DNA of 64,000 nucleotides from Mesorhizobium comanense (GTDB lineage: Bacteria; Pseudomonadota; Alphaproteobacteria; Rhizobiales; Rhizobiaceae), in NCBI RefSeq assembly GCF_005503535.1, contig NZ_SCNN01000007.1, positions 62,001 through 126,000 on the forward strand, in the 5' to 3' direction. Of this stretch, positions 36,732 to 46,482 are shown piece by piece (position 1 is the stretch's first letter; each line of letters starts with the position of its first letter). A program made the position numbers and the translations under genes. The notes beneath the pieces are model-generated. The model was not told the origin of the DNA. It saw only the letters and a program-made list of their open reading frames with translations, and ran no database searches.

Positions 36732-37679
36732 CTATGAAAGCGCGTCGCGGAGCGATTGTAACAACGCCTCCGCTTCGTCGATCTTCTTCAAGATATCTAC
36801 GTCACCTTTGAGTTCCTGCAGGGTCGAGAAAGGGACCATTTTCATCGCGTCTACCGCAGCTTCAAGATCGCCGGATAGGCCGCCCTTGACCGGCTTAGGC
36901 GCGGGCCCAAGACGCAGCATCGCCGACTCCAAATCTCCCGCATCGCTCAGAAACTGCGAACGCGCGACTGGATCGGGCAAGATCGTGCGGAGCTTCCGAA
37001 GGTCTTTCGAATTGGTAATGCGCTTCTGGTTGACCTTCTTGACCACCGCCTCGATGACAGTCGGCGTCAGTAGCTTCTTGCTCACCCCCATCAACTCACG
37101 CGACCAGGTGATTGCAGCGCTCGGGTCACGGAGACTGGTGAATTTTTCTGAGAGCTCAAATACATCGACCAGCTTGTCGAGCTCACGCACCGTGATGCCG
37201 AGGATGTTGGCGGCGCTCGACCGGCCCATCATGTCGACCAGGCGATAGGCCACCATTTCCTTTTCCTTGGCGTCCCATTCCTTCCGCTGGCGATGGATAT
37301 AAATCCAGACCCGAAGCCGGTCCTCCTCGCTCAAGGTTCGGTCGGTAACCTCGATTGGGATCTGCCGATAATCTTCCTTCCCTTGTTCCACCAGAACCCG
37401 CGAGTTGGTCCACCGGCGGTCACCGTCGATGATCCGGAATTTTCCCGATAGGTCAGGATGTGGCTCGACAAGTAAGGGTTCGAAGAGACCGCCATTCGCT
37501 TCGATCTGCCGCTGCAGCTCTTCATCGATCTTCGGGCCCATGCGGGGCTGCTTTTCGTTCGGCACGATGTCGTCGATATCGGCCTTGGTCCGGTATGTGC
37601 GCAGGACGGTACGATCGAGCCGACGCTCCTGAAGATTGATGATATTGTCGCGCTGCGGGATGACCTGCGGGCTCGTCAT
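36732..37679 (-). CDS. ParB/Srx-fold nuclease-like protein
   Basis: The 315-residue protein has an N-terminal ParB-like domain: DIVPNEKQPRMGPKIDEELQ, GLFEPLLVEPHPD, then the hallmark FRIIDGDRRWTNSRVL (GxRR-type loop), followed by a helical HTH-like centre (RSSAANILGITVRELDKLVD). It starts four bases inside the end of the DUF2130 gene, so the two form a coupled pair. No ParA is nearby, so this is not a partition system as such. The context is a defence island; action as a DNA- or nucleotide-acting subunit is inference. Confidence 0.75.
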   Translation of the reverse strand: MTSPQVIPQRDNIINLQERRLDRTVLRTYRTKADIDDIVPNEKQPRMGPKIDEELQRQIEANGGLFEPLLVEPHPDLSGKFRIIDGDRRWTNSRVLVEQGKEDYRQIPIEVTDRTLSEEDRLRVWIYIHRQRKEWDAKEKEMVAYRLVDMMGRSSAANILGITVRELDKLVDVFELSEKFTSLRDPSAAITWSRELMGVSKKLLTPTVIEAVVKKVNQKRITNSKDLRKLRTILPDPVARSQFLSDAGDLESAMLRLGPAPKPVKGGLSGDLEAAVDAMKMVPFSTLQELKGDVDILKKIDEAEALLQSLRDALS

Positions 37680-39295
37680 TGAGGACTCTCCGGCGCGGAC
37701 GCCGTACCGATGATGGAGTCGATCTGATTGCGCAATTCAGCCTGCACTTTCATGGCGGCGCGGATGGCAAGACCCTGCTGCTTCCAGACGTTTTCGTGGG
37801 CTTTGACCTCCTTCGTCTGAATATCCAGCAGCGACTCCGCCAGTTCGTCCAGCCGCGCGAATGAATCGGCGCACTGCTGGGAAGTAATGAAACTGTACAG
37901 GGCCGCGGTTTTCTGGGTGCGTTCGGCGTTGCTCATGCGCAGGGTGTGAGATTGAACCAGATGGGCGCGAACGAGCTGGATGAGGGCGACGACCCGCGCC
38001 GGGCATGCGATCACGACACCATCCTGGATATGCAGCTGCCGGGCGCCGGCCGGGAACTTGCTGGACGACAAGACGGCGTGGTCGGCCTGCGCACTCAACT
38101 GGTCCGACCGCAGTTTGGTCACGAAATCATTTCGCCACGCGTTGTGGTTCTTCGAATCGTAGATGATCGTGCCGCACTCCTGTCCGTTGTGAATGACGGT
38201 GTGCAGGATGTCTGCGCCTTGCTGGCCCTTGGTCACGCGCACGATGCGATCACCATCGAACTCAGCCTTCAGCGCTTCAAACAGATTGATTTCGGCGCCT
38301 TCGCCGAGCTCTTCGGCGGTCTTCTTCTCAAGGGCGCGTTGCAGTTCTTCCACCTTGTTGGCCAACTTCTGGCGGTCTTCAAACGTGGCCGACTTCTCGG
38401 CGTTGACAGCCGCTGTCTTGTCGGCCTCGAGGGCCTCACGCTGTTCTTGCAGCCGCTCATTGAGCTGGGCTTCGTGGGATTCTTGGAGGCTTTTCGCCGT
38501 CGCCTCCGCAGCGGCCGCCTTGGCTTCGGCGTCAGCCTTGGCCTGTTCGGCGGCGCCAATCTGCAGCTGGGCCGCGGCCTCAGCGGTCGCGCTGACTTCA
38601 GCACGAACTTCCACTTCGCGGGCGGCCGCTTTTGCCTGGGCGTCCGCCAAGGCCTGTTCGCTGGTCAGCCTGGCTTGCGCCAGTTCGGCCTTCAGTGCCT
38701 CGCCGGCATTTTCGGCGGTCACTTTCTGAGCCTCCACTTCCGCCAGCCGACTCGCAGCCGCTTCCGTGGCGATGCGCGCCGCCTCTGAGCGGATCGCGTC
38801 TTCCTGCGCCGCCGCGTCCGCCTTCACCTTCTCGATCGCGGCGGCGGATTCACGCTGCACCTGTTCGAGTTGGCCCTGAAGCGCAACCTTCGCCGCGTCA
38901 GCGTCGGCCTTCTCGGTCGCGGCCTCGACGGTCTTGGCTTGAAGCGCATCCTGGGCTGCAACACGCGCCGCTTCCGCCGCGTCCACCCGCGCCTTCGACT
39001 GGAGCTCAGCAGCCAGGCGGGCCTGTTCTCTGGCCTCGGTGATTTTTTGGTCGGCTTCTAACCGTGCACGCTCGAGGGCCTCTGCCTTCTCGGTGTCGAA
39101 CTTCTCCTGCAGCCGCGCGGTGACAGTGGCGGACTGCGCCTGGTCTCGCGCCTGCAACCGCTCGGCGACCTCGTCGGCGCGGTCGTGTGGGATGGCCTGC
39201 TCGCAAACCGGACAGACGTCGTCGACCGGATGAAGGTGGTGGATGGGACTGGAACGCACGGTCGACGCTACTGAGGTCTGCGGATTCGCCATCAT
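37676..39295 (-). CDS. DUF2130 coiled-coil protein
   Basis: The 539 residues begin with a possible zinc knuckle (HLHPVDDVCPVCEQAIPHDR, residues about 20-39), then roughly 250 residues of Ala/Glu/Lys-rich coiled coil, then a C-terminal DUF2130 domain from about 320. The latter has NLFEALKAEFDGDRIVRVTK, GTIIYDSKNHNAWRNDFVTK and KFPAGARQLHIQDGVVIACP. The GTIIYDSKN--W segment looks like the E-x-K/D core of a PD-(D/E)XK-type fold; this is my reading, not proven. It is coupled to the ParB-like gene downstream. Upstream are 200 bases without a gene and then the hsdS gene. Confidence 0.82.
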   Translation of the reverse strand: MMANPQTSVASTVRSSPIHHLHPVDDVCPVCEQAIPHDRADEVAERLQARDQAQSATVTARLQEKFDTEKAEALERARLEADQKITEAREQARLAAELQSKARVDAAEAARVAAQDALQAKTVEAATEKADADAAKVALQGQLEQVQRESAAAIEKVKADAAAQEDAIRSEAARIATEAAASRLAEVEAQKVTAENAGEALKAELAQARLTSEQALADAQAKAAAREVEVRAEVSATAEAAAQLQIGAAEQAKADAEAKAAAAEATAKSLQESHEAQLNERLQEQREALEADKTAAVNAEKSATFEDRQKLANKVEELQRALEKKTAEELGEGAEINLFEALKAEFDGDRIVRVTKGQQGADILHTVIHNGQECGTIIYDSKNHNAWRNDFVTKLRSDQLSAQADHAVLSSSKFPAGARQLHIQDGVVIACPARVVALIQLVRAHLVQSHTLRMSNAERTQKTAALYSFITSQQCADSFARLDELAESLLDIQTKEVKAHENVWKQQGLAIRAAMKVQAELRNQIDSIIGTASAPESPQ

Positions 39296-39497
39296 GGCCT
39301 CCAGATTGTTCTGGGACCTATTTTCTCCTAATTTATCCTGAAGTCAACCCCTGTGGCCGAGCGGATGGCCCGCGGGCCGACACTGCAGACCACAAGCCGA
39401 GGCAGCTGGCCTCGATCCCGGCGAGTTCGGCACCGTGGACCGCCAGCAGTGCTGCGCGATGCACGTTGAGCTTCATCGGTGCAGATTAGCGGCGCGC

Positions 39498-40637
39498 TCA
39501 GTCGAAGGCCTGATGCATCAGGGCCGGGATCAAGTGATCAAGTTCAGCCGCGACCTCAACCTGACCCGCCTGAACAGCGCCGGCCTTTTGTTGAAGCTCG
39601 TCGAACCAGAGCTGCGCGTCCAGAGACGGCGCGGGCACGACGATCGACTCCAAACCCTTGAGCCCGAGCGTGCGGTTGCGGCCTGCGCCCCCTGGTGAGG
39701 CAGCGCCGAGACGCTCCGTCCCCTCCGCAGTGAGAAAGTAATACAGAAGGAATTTGGACGTTGCCCGCTGAGGATCGGGAACGCAGGTCAGGAACCTATG
39801 CGATCCTACCCGGCCATGATCCGCAGCGCTCGCCAGCGCGACCGCTCCCTCCCAGGCAAACACGATATTGAAGAGTAGATCGCCCTCGTGAATTTCGAAA
39901 AGCCGCTTGTTACCGACCTCAATTCCCGAGAGTGATGGTTTTCGGAATGTCCCTTTGCCGAACGACCGCACGCCAAGTTCGGGGTAACTTCCGTCTAGAT
40001 CAACTGCGATCGGTCGCCGCACGAGCGGCGCAATGTCCATCATCGCGACGCGCGGAGCGCCTGCGATCACCTTCCGAAACGCTGCCTTCATCGTTGCGTT
40101 GAGCTCCGCGCGCGCGGCATCGGCCGTCCGACGCATCGTCTTCAGTTGCAGCGCCGCGCCGTCGAGCTTCGCAATGATCCGACGTTGCTGCTCGATCGGC
40201 GGAAGGGGGATGGCATGATCGAGAAGACGCGTGGGATGCAGCCTCTCTCGGCGGGCGCCGATTCCCTTCCCGTCCGAGGCCAGTTGGCGCCAGACGCAGT
40301 CCTGCTTGAAGTACCAGCCGAGGAATCCCGGCTCGAGTCCATGATGCAGGTCGAAGGTCGGGAATTCGTTCGAGACGAAATACCCGTCGACCTCTGGCGA
40401 AACGATCGCATAAGCGCCCTCAAAAGACTTCAGGCGGCTATAGACGAACTGGCCCGCCCGGATTCGAAACAACTGCGTGGCGGCCATCTCCCGCCCAGTG
40501 ACCGCTGCGCGCTGAATCATCCCGCGACCGAATCCATAGATGCCCGCGATCGGATATTCGCCGTCGGGCTCCACCCCGTGAGGGTCCGGTGCGTAGGTAA
40601 GGAGTTCACCCAATCGGATAAGCGGAAAGCTTGGCAT
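39498..40637 (-). CDS. hsdS: Type I restriction-modification specificity subunit
   Basis: The 379 residues contain two target-recognition domains (about 5-150 and 185-330), each followed by a conserved helix: LPPIEQQRRIIAKLDGAALQ with LKTMRRTADAARAELNATMK, and SLDAQLWFDELQQKAGAVQA with VAAELDHLIPALMHQAFD. The first domain begins IRLGELLTYAPDPHGVEPDG. It sets the bipartite DNA target of the methylase and endonuclease complex. It follows hsdM after three bases. Because hsdM is frameshifted, the complex may be inactive. Confidence 0.9.
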   Translation of the reverse strand: MPSFPLIRLGELLTYAPDPHGVEPDGEYPIAGIYGFGRGMIQRAAVTGREMAATQLFRIRAGQFVYSRLKSFEGAYAIVSPEVDGYFVSNEFPTFDLHHGLEPGFLGWYFKQDCVWRQLASDGKGIGARRERLHPTRLLDHAIPLPPIEQQRRIIAKLDGAALQLKTMRRTADAARAELNATMKAAFRKVIAGAPRVAMMDIAPLVRRPIAVDLDGSYPELGVRSFGKGTFRKPSLSGIEVGNKRLFEIHEGDLLFNIVFAWEGAVALASAADHGRVGSHRFLTCVPDPQRATSKFLLYYFLTAEGTERLGAASPGGAGRNRTLGLKGLESIVVPAPSLDAQLWFDELQQKAGAVQAGQVEVAAELDHLIPALMHQAFD

Positions 40638-40640
40638 GAC

Positions 40641-42196
40641 CTACGCGCGCTCCGCCACGAGCGCCTTGATCTCGTTCAAGATGGCCAGCACCTGTCGCTC
40701 TTTGTCGATCGCGCTATCGACAATTTCCGCAGGCAAGCGGTGATCAATCGCCGCCTTCGCATGTGGATTTCTCAGATCCAGATCAACCGCGACGACGCGT
40801 CCCTGCTCATCGCGCTTGATCAAATCGGGACCGGACACCTTCCATGCCTGCGCGCCTTCCTCGCGGTCAGACCACCAGGCTCGGCAATCGGCGAACTCCT
40901 CATACTGCAACGGCTGCGTCTTGGAGTATTTCCGCCGGCCTTCCGGAAGCGGTTGCTCCCAGTACCAGATGTCGCGCGTCGGACCTGACGTGTCGAAGAA
41001 GATGATGTTCGTCGGGATGTCTGTGTATGGTGCAAACGTGCCGTCGGGCAACCGGACGATCGTGTGAACATTGAACTGTTCCAGAAGATCGGCCTTGATC
41101 CGCGCAGCAATGCCGTCGCCGAAGAGGATCCCATGCGGCACGACAACGCCGGCGCGCCCGAGTCCGCCGCGCTTGAGCCGCCGCATGATGAGCTGCAGAA
41201 ACAGCACGCGGTCTCAGCAGTGCGGCGATCATCCGGAAAATTCGTGAGGATGCCGGCTTCTTCCTCACCGCCGAACGGCGGATTGGTCAGGATGACTTCG
41301 ACCCTGTCCCGCTCGCCGATCTCGGTCAGCTTGAACCGCAGTGCGTTGCCGAATTCGATGTCGGGCGCTTCGATCCCGTGCAGCAGCAGGTTCATCTGCG
41401 CGAGCAGGAACGGGAGCGAGGAATCTTCGCCGCCACGCAAAGTCTTGCGCTGAAGGATTTCGCGTTTCTCAACCGTGCCGGCCTGCGGCTTCATATGGTC
41501 GAAAGCAGCAGCCAGAAACCCGCCCGTGCCGCAGGCGGGATCGAGCACGACTTCGCCGAGCTTGGGATCGATCGCCTCGACCATGAAACGCACGACGGGA
41601 CGCGGCGTATAGAACTCTCCGTTCTGACCCGCGGCGTCGCGCATCTCCCGCAACAAAGTCTCATACATCCGACCGAGGGTCTGAATGTCCTCGGTGCTAT
41701 CAAAATGGATGCCGTTGATCAGGTTGATGACATCCCGCAGCACATACCCGCTGGTCGCGTAATTCCGCAGGTCGCGAAACACCGCGGAGACCACGTCGCG
41801 CCGCTGGCGGCCAGCGCCATTGCCACGCAAACTGCGGAGGAAGGCGAACAGACCTAGGCCCTGAGTACCGTCCGCGCGAACGGATTGCTCGCCGTTGATG
41901 AACGAGAGCAGATCCGGCCCGGTGATGCCCGCGGGATCGGCCGCCCAGTCTCGCCAGCGGTAAGGTGCATCGATCAGGAGCCGGTACGGTTCGCCGGCGA
42001 GCACTGCCTCATCCTCGTGGACGCGCTCCATGTCGTCGATGAATTTCAGGAACATCAGCCAGGTAAGCGTAGGCAGCCGCGTGAGGTCCGTCTTCAGCTC
42101 GCGGTCCTTGCGCATTTTGTTGCGCGCGGACTTGATGAGGCTGTCGAGCCGCTGCGCCGTGGTTTTCAGCGTAATGATCTTCTTCTCACGGGGCAT
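40641..42196 (-). pseudogene. hsdM: Type I restriction-modification methyltransferase, frameshifted near 41207
   Basis: The N-terminal 330 residues read in one frame (41208-42196): the HsdM N-domain (TWLMFLKFIDDMERVHEDEA), motif I DPACGTGGFLAAAF and motif IV ILTNPPFGG. After DDRRTAETA the frame goes wrong, and the protein resumes in another frame at 41207 as VLFLQLIMRRLKRGGLGRAG and continues to the normal end (188 residues). GCGTG in place of an expected GCGGTG would explain it as one lost G. Total length (about 518 residues) is normal once corrected. Either the methylase is dead or this is a sequencing error. Confidence 0.85.
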
Positions 42197-42209
42197 TCGT
42201 GGGTCTTCC

Positions 42210-44582
42210 TTAAGCGGCGTACAAGAGGCCGGACATTTCGTTGACCGCGTCGCGGAGCTTGTCCGGGCCGCCGAAGCGGCGTGCGATTTCGCTCGGATTG
42301 CCGAATCCGGCCAGCGGCGGCACCTTCAAGATACCCGGCAGGACGAACTGCGCGGCGCCGTGCTCCGCGTATTTCTCCAGCAACGCCTCCAGTACGGTCC
42401 GTGCAGCGTCGCCATACCGATCGAAGAAATCGGTGCGATCGCGCTTGAGACGTTCGGCGCGTTCACGCCGCGTGCGGAGCGGCGCGTTCCAGGCGAGATG
42501 GCAAAGGAGATCGAACGGATCATCCTCCGGCCGCCCGGCTTCCTCTGACAAGCTCTCGAGGTCGATGCCCCGTTCAGCGAGCGCCTCGACGATCGCGTGG
42601 CGCTTGTCCGCGAGCACCCAGTCGGCGCGGAAGCTTGCCGCGGTCGGATAGAGCGTGCGGACTTTCTCTCCGGTCCAGTCCGTCAGCTTCTTGCACGTTA
42701 GCCGTTTGCCATCCGTATCGAGTTCGTAGACCAGATGCGCGACCACTTCGACCGTCCCGCCATCGACGTAGAGTTTGCGCGGCTCTCCGGGCTCCTCGTC
42801 GGGTGGAAGGCCACCGTCGGTTTCCGTCTCGATCTCGTCCGGCCCCTCCGGCGCTGGATTTTCCTCTTCTTGGGTGGTGACGATCTCACCCTCGGCGTCG
42901 ATCTCCGTGATTGTCTCCGCGGTCGGCTTACCGTCGAAGTCCGGATCGGCGAATTTTTCAGTCGCGGTGCCGGTGTAGTCGAGGATGTTGAAGAACAGCT
43001 TGCCGTAGTCTTCGCGCAGCCGGGTCCCGCGGCCGATGATCTGTTTGAACTCCGTCATCGAGCCGACCACCCGCGCCAGCACGACGTTCTTGCAAGTCGG
43101 CGCGTCGACACCCGTGGTGAGAAGCTGAGATGTCGTCAGAATCACCGGAACCTTCGTCTCGACGTCCTGGAATCGGCTGAGTTTGCCCTTGCCGACGTCG
43201 CCTTCGTCGGCCGTCACACGGCAGGCATAGTCCGGGTCGCTAGCAACGAGATCGGCGTTGAGATTGGCGAGCGCGCGCCGCATTTCGCTTGCATGTTCCT
43301 GGTCCACGCAAAAAACGATCGTCTTTGCGAAACGATCGGTCTGCGCGAGGAAATGCGTGAGGTGGCGCGCGATCGCCTCGGTGCGCGCGCGTAGCGCGAC
43401 GACACGCTCGAAATCCTTTGTGTGATATTCGTCATCGGGGATCTCGCGTCCGAAGCGGTCGAGCTCGCCCTTGGTTGGTCTCCACCCCGCCGCATCATAG
43501 TCCGTGACGACACGATGCACACGATAGGGAGCCAAGAATCCGTCCGCGATGCCTTGCGCCAGAGAGTAAGTATAGAGCGGCGCGCCGAAATAGGCGTAAG
43601 TGTCCCGGTTATCTTCCCGCAGCGGCGTCGCCGTCATGCCGAGTTGATAAGCCGGCTCGAAATACTCCAGGATTTCCCGCCAACTGCTATCGTCGCGCGC
43701 GCTCCCGCGGTGGCATTCATCGATGATGATCAGGTCGAAGAAGTCCGGGGCATATTCTCGATACAGACCCGGCCGCCGTTCGTCGCTGGCGATCGCCTGG
43801 TAAATCGCGAAATAGATGTCGCGGCCATGGCTGATCTCGCCATTTTCGATCTTGAACCGCGCATCGCCGAATGGCGCAAAGGTTTTGGCCATCGGGTCGT
43901 CGACGAGAATATTGCGGTCGGCGAGGAACAGGATCTTGGGTTTGCGGAAGTCCCCGCGCTTGTTCCATCCGGCAGTCCACAGCCGCCAAGCGATCTGGAA
44001 TGCCACGGCGGTTTTGCCGGCGCCGGTGCAGAGGGTGAGGAGCGCCCGACGCTGGCCGGTCAAAACCACCTGAAGCGCGCGATTGACGGCGATCTCCTGA
44101 TAGTAGCGCAGCGGCCTTGCGGGATCGGGAAAGCCAGGTGCGAGCAGGCGCTCGGCGGCTGCGTCGTCGGTCAGGCCGAGACCGGCCCGTTGCCGACCCC
44201 ACAGCTCAGCGGGCGTGGGGAAATCGGTCCGCTCGGTTTCCAAGCCAGTGAGAAAGTCGAATTCGAGAATCTCCGCGCCATTGGTGGCATAGGCGAATTT
44301 CAGTCCGAGAATTTCAGCGTAATCCTTGGCCTGCTGCATGCCGTCGGCGGCGGATTTGTACGCGGCCTTCGCCTCGACGATAGCGATCGGGTAATCGGCG
44401 CGGTAGCGCAGGATGTAGTCGGCGCGCTTTTGCCGGCCGCGCTTCGCCTTGCCACCGACGAAGATCACTCGACCATCGGTGAACGTCCGCTGCTCATTGA
44501 TAGCGTGGGGCGCGCCTTCCCAACCCGCCGTTTGCAGGCGCGGAACAACGAATTTTCGACAAGTATCCGCTTCAGTATTCAA
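42210..44582 (-). CDS. hsdR: Type I restriction endonuclease subunit R (EcoEI-type)
   Basis: The best start is TTG at 44582, overlapping the toxin stop (TTGA) and giving the usual N-terminus NTEADTCRKFVVPRLQTAGWEG; a longer frame to 44675 lies inside the toxin gene. The nuclease motif has IAIVEAKAAYKSAADG (ExK) at about residue 70. The translocase has LLTLCTGAGKTAVAF, IIIDECHRGSARDD, LGMTATPLREDNRDTYAYFG and IIGRGTRLREDYG. A C-terminal coupling region with an acidic, Pro-rich linker (EEENPAPEGPDEIE) follows. It needs HsdM and HsdS. With hsdM damaged, an intact nuclease would be a risk only if the complex still assembled. Confidence 0.92.
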   Translation of the reverse strand: MNTEADTCRKFVVPRLQTAGWEGAPHAINEQRTFTDGRVIFVGGKAKRGRQKRADYILRYRADYPIAIVEAKAAYKSAADGMQQAKDYAEILGLKFAYATNGAEILEFDFLTGLETERTDFPTPAELWGRQRAGLGLTDDAAAERLLAPGFPDPARPLRYYQEIAVNRALQVVLTGQRRALLTLCTGAGKTAVAFQIAWRLWTAGWNKRGDFRKPKILFLADRNILVDDPMAKTFAPFGDARFKIENGEISHGRDIYFAIYQAIASDERRPGLYREYAPDFFDLIIIDECHRGSARDDSSWREILEYFEPAYQLGMTATPLREDNRDTYAYFGAPLYTYSLAQGIADGFLAPYRVHRVVTDYDAAGWRPTKGELDRFGREIPDDEYHTKDFERVVALRARTEAIARHLTHFLAQTDRFAKTIVFCVDQEHASEMRRALANLNADLVASDPDYACRVTADEGDVGKGKLSRFQDVETKVPVILTTSQLLTTGVDAPTCKNVVLARVVGSMTEFKQIIGRGTRLREDYGKLFFNILDYTGTATEKFADPDFDGKPTAETITEIDAEGEIVTTQEEENPAPEGPDEIETETDGGLPPDEEPGEPRKLYVDGGTVEVVAHLVYELDTDGKRLTCKKLTDWTGEKVRTLYPTAASFRADWVLADKRHAIVEALAERGIDLESLSEEAGRPEDDPFDLLCHLAWNAPLRTRRERAERLKRDRTDFFDRYGDAARTVLEALLEKYAEHGAAQFVLPGILKVPPLAGFGNPSEIARRFGGPDKLRDAVNEMSGLLYAA

Positions 44583-45610
44583 CGGGTCTCTCCGCGTGGC
44601 CGCCCTGCCCGCCTCGCACGTGGCGCCAGCGATTTGTCGCCAGATTTCCAAGCTTTGACGTTCTGTGCTTTCCACCGCAGGGCCGGACTGGCTTCGATCG
44701 CGGCGCGCACCTGCTCCGGCGCCTCCAGCGCGGACGCGTCGATCTCACCCCGGTCCAGTATGGCATCCAGAAATGCCCTCTCCCCCGCCGTGAACTGAAA
44801 CAGCAGCGCGAGCTTGTTCCGGCACTCGGCCGTGACGCTCTCGATCCAGGCGGCGGGCCCACCGAAGGCGTCGAAATACCGATCGTGCAGGCACATGGTC
44901 AGCTTACCGGTGATATCGCCGACCTCGCAGCCGATCGCCGCGGGTGAGGCTGAACGCCAATCGACGCTCTTGGCGCTCGCGCCGATCATCAAGGTAGCCG
45001 CCTTGATCTTCGACCAGTCGAGCGAGGGCATGGCGATGATCCGATACGCGTCGAACAAGTCGCGCGCGGTGCGGCGCGTGACCAGCGCGACCATCTTGCC
45101 GGCGATGATCTCATGGATATCGAGAACCGGCACATTCGTGGCCTGATAAGAGCCGATTGCCACCGACGGCATGCGATCCACGCCGTATAGGGGGCCGCGA
45201 TAGAGATAGTTGATGTCGATCTCGATGGTCCCCGCGCCGCCCAGCGCGGAGGCATAGCGATAAATCCATTTGCCGCCGGCGTGCTCGGACGGCTCACGCC
45301 GCGCGGCATAGCCTTTCGATTCCATCAAGCGCTCGATCCGGTCTTCCAATCCTGGCCGGTCGGCGTCCATCTGCTCTTTCTCGAGCGCGCCGACATAGTT
45401 GACGTCGATATCGACCGAAAGGCGGTCCAGATCGGAGTGGAAGACGTTGAGCGCCGTGCCGCCCTTCAAGGCGATCCGCGGCCCGATCAGCGTATCGGCG
45501 CCGAACGCATCCAGAATATCGATCAGCCGGATCACCCGTTCGAGCGTCGCGGGTTGAAGCTGCCGCTCTGCCGCAATATCCTGAAGCGTTTCTCGCGACG
45601 CGACCATCAC
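44579..45610 (-). CDS. AbiEii-type nucleotidyltransferase toxin
   Basis: The 343-residue protein has the DNA polymerase beta-type nucleotidyltransferase core near residue 47: IALKGGTALNVFHSDLDRLSVDIDVNYVG (GG/GT loop and D-x-D pair), followed by IEIDINYLYRGPLYG and DIHEIIAGKMVALVTRRTARD. Family knowledge: AbiEii/AbiGii toxins transfer NTPs to tRNA or other targets and stop growth during phage infection. It overlaps the AbiEi-type gene upstream by four bases (45607-45610) and the hsdR start downstream, so it lies inside one transcription unit with the restriction system. Confidence 0.87.
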   Translation of the reverse strand: MMVASRETLQDIAAERQLQPATLERVIRLIDILDAFGADTLIGPRIALKGGTALNVFHSDLDRLSVDIDVNYVGALEKEQMDADRPGLEDRIERLMESKGYAARREPSEHAGGKWIYRYASALGGAGTIEIDINYLYRGPLYGVDRMPSVAIGSYQATNVPVLDIHEIIAGKMVALVTRRTARDLFDAYRIIAMPSLDWSKIKAATLMIGASAKSVDWRSASPAAIGCEVGDITGKLTMCLHDRYFDAFGGPAAWIESVTAECRNKLALLFQFTAGERAFLDAILDRGEIDASALEAPEQVRAAIEASPALRWKAQNVKAWKSGDKSLAPRARRAGRPRGETR

Positions 45611-46419
45611 ACGCCCTCAAAAGCAGCGTCGACAGCCTGCCGCGGCAGAAGCACACGCCACGCCTCGACGAGCACGGCATGACCAGGTTCGGCGCCCAAC
45701 GCGTAATGCTTCGATCGTGGAAGACGACGCCGCAGGCGCGTCAGGACGTCGTCCGTGACGCCGAGCGCCGAACGTCGCCTCTCGAGCCACCAGCCGGAAA
45801 CGGAAGCGAGCGACCGGTTGTCCAGCAGTTCGACATAGTCGGCGACTTTCGTCGGATCGAGATAGCGCACCAGATCCAGCGACTGCAGAACCTCCTCGAC
45901 GCCGCCAGCGAGTTCCGGCCGGTGCAAGGCATCGACAACCGTGCGTTCAACCGCCGTCACACGGACCGCCACGCCCTGCCGATCCATGGTCGTGGTCAGG
46001 TAGTCTGCCTTGCCGGCCGCGGCCAATGCCTTCGGCGGCGCGACGAAGCGGCAAGCGCCAAATGGCAGATCCACGCGTTCGGTTCGCCCCGCACTGATGA
46101 GCTGGACCTCGTTGAACTCGGAATAGGCTATGCCGTGCAACTCAAGGGCTGAGTGAAACCCCAAGACGCCATCGGGGCGCAGCTTGCTCGCTGCAGCGAA
46201 GCGGTCGATCACCATCCGCTCGACCGCCAAGTGGGCCGGCACCGCGGCAAACACCTCACGACTGATACGCTTGATATTGCCGGCCCGCAGGTGATGCCGG
46301 AGCAGGCTCGTAACATTGGCCCCGCCCGCCGGGTGGCCGAAGGCCGCCGCGAACTCAGCGCGGGTGAACACCGGATGAGCCGACAGAAAGCTGGCCGTTT
46401 TGTGCTGGCGAGGTTGCAT
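45607..46419 (-). CDS. AbiEi-type antitoxin/transcriptional repressor
   Basis: From ATG 46419 the protein has 270 residues. An N-terminal winged helix (FLSAHPVFTRAEFAAAFGHP, LLRHHLRAGNIKRISREVFA) is followed by an AbiEi C-terminal domain (GVLGFHSALELHGIAYSEFN, AVERTVVDALHRPELAGGVE). It should neutralise the AbiEii toxin and repress the operon. A longer frame to 46485 is less likely because a good promoter (46454-46482) overlaps it. First gene of the minus-strand unit that runs through the toxin into hsdR-hsdM-hsdS. Confidence 0.83.
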   Translation of the reverse strand: MQPRQHKTASFLSAHPVFTRAEFAAAFGHPAGGANVTSLLRHHLRAGNIKRISREVFAAVPAHLAVERMVIDRFAAASKLRPDGVLGFHSALELHGIAYSEFNEVQLISAGRTERVDLPFGACRFVAPPKALAAAGKADYLTTTMDRQGVAVRVTAVERTVVDALHRPELAGGVEEVLQSLDLVRYLDPTKVADYVELLDNRSLASVSGWWLERRRSALGVTDDVLTRLRRRLPRSKHYALGAEPGHAVLVEAWRVLLPRQAVDAAFEGV

Positions 46420-46453
46420 AGCGGGTCTACGATTCTGCGTTAAAGTGGGCAAG

Positions 46454-46482
46454 AAATAGCCATTTTGATGCATATTTGTCAA
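46454..46482 (-). promoter_or_regulatory. Sigma-70-type promoter of the AbiE/restriction operon
   Basis: On the minus strand, TTGACA (46482-46477) and CTATTT (46459-46454) are separated by 17 bp. Transcription would start about 30 bases before the ATG at 46419, which supports that start codon. Confidence 0.55.

Noticed and set aside
39340..39440. tRNA-like string (TGGCCGAGCGGATGG) between DUF2130 and hsdS
   Set aside because: It resembles the start of a serine tRNA but there is no anticodon arm, no GGTTCGA T-loop and no acceptor pairing.
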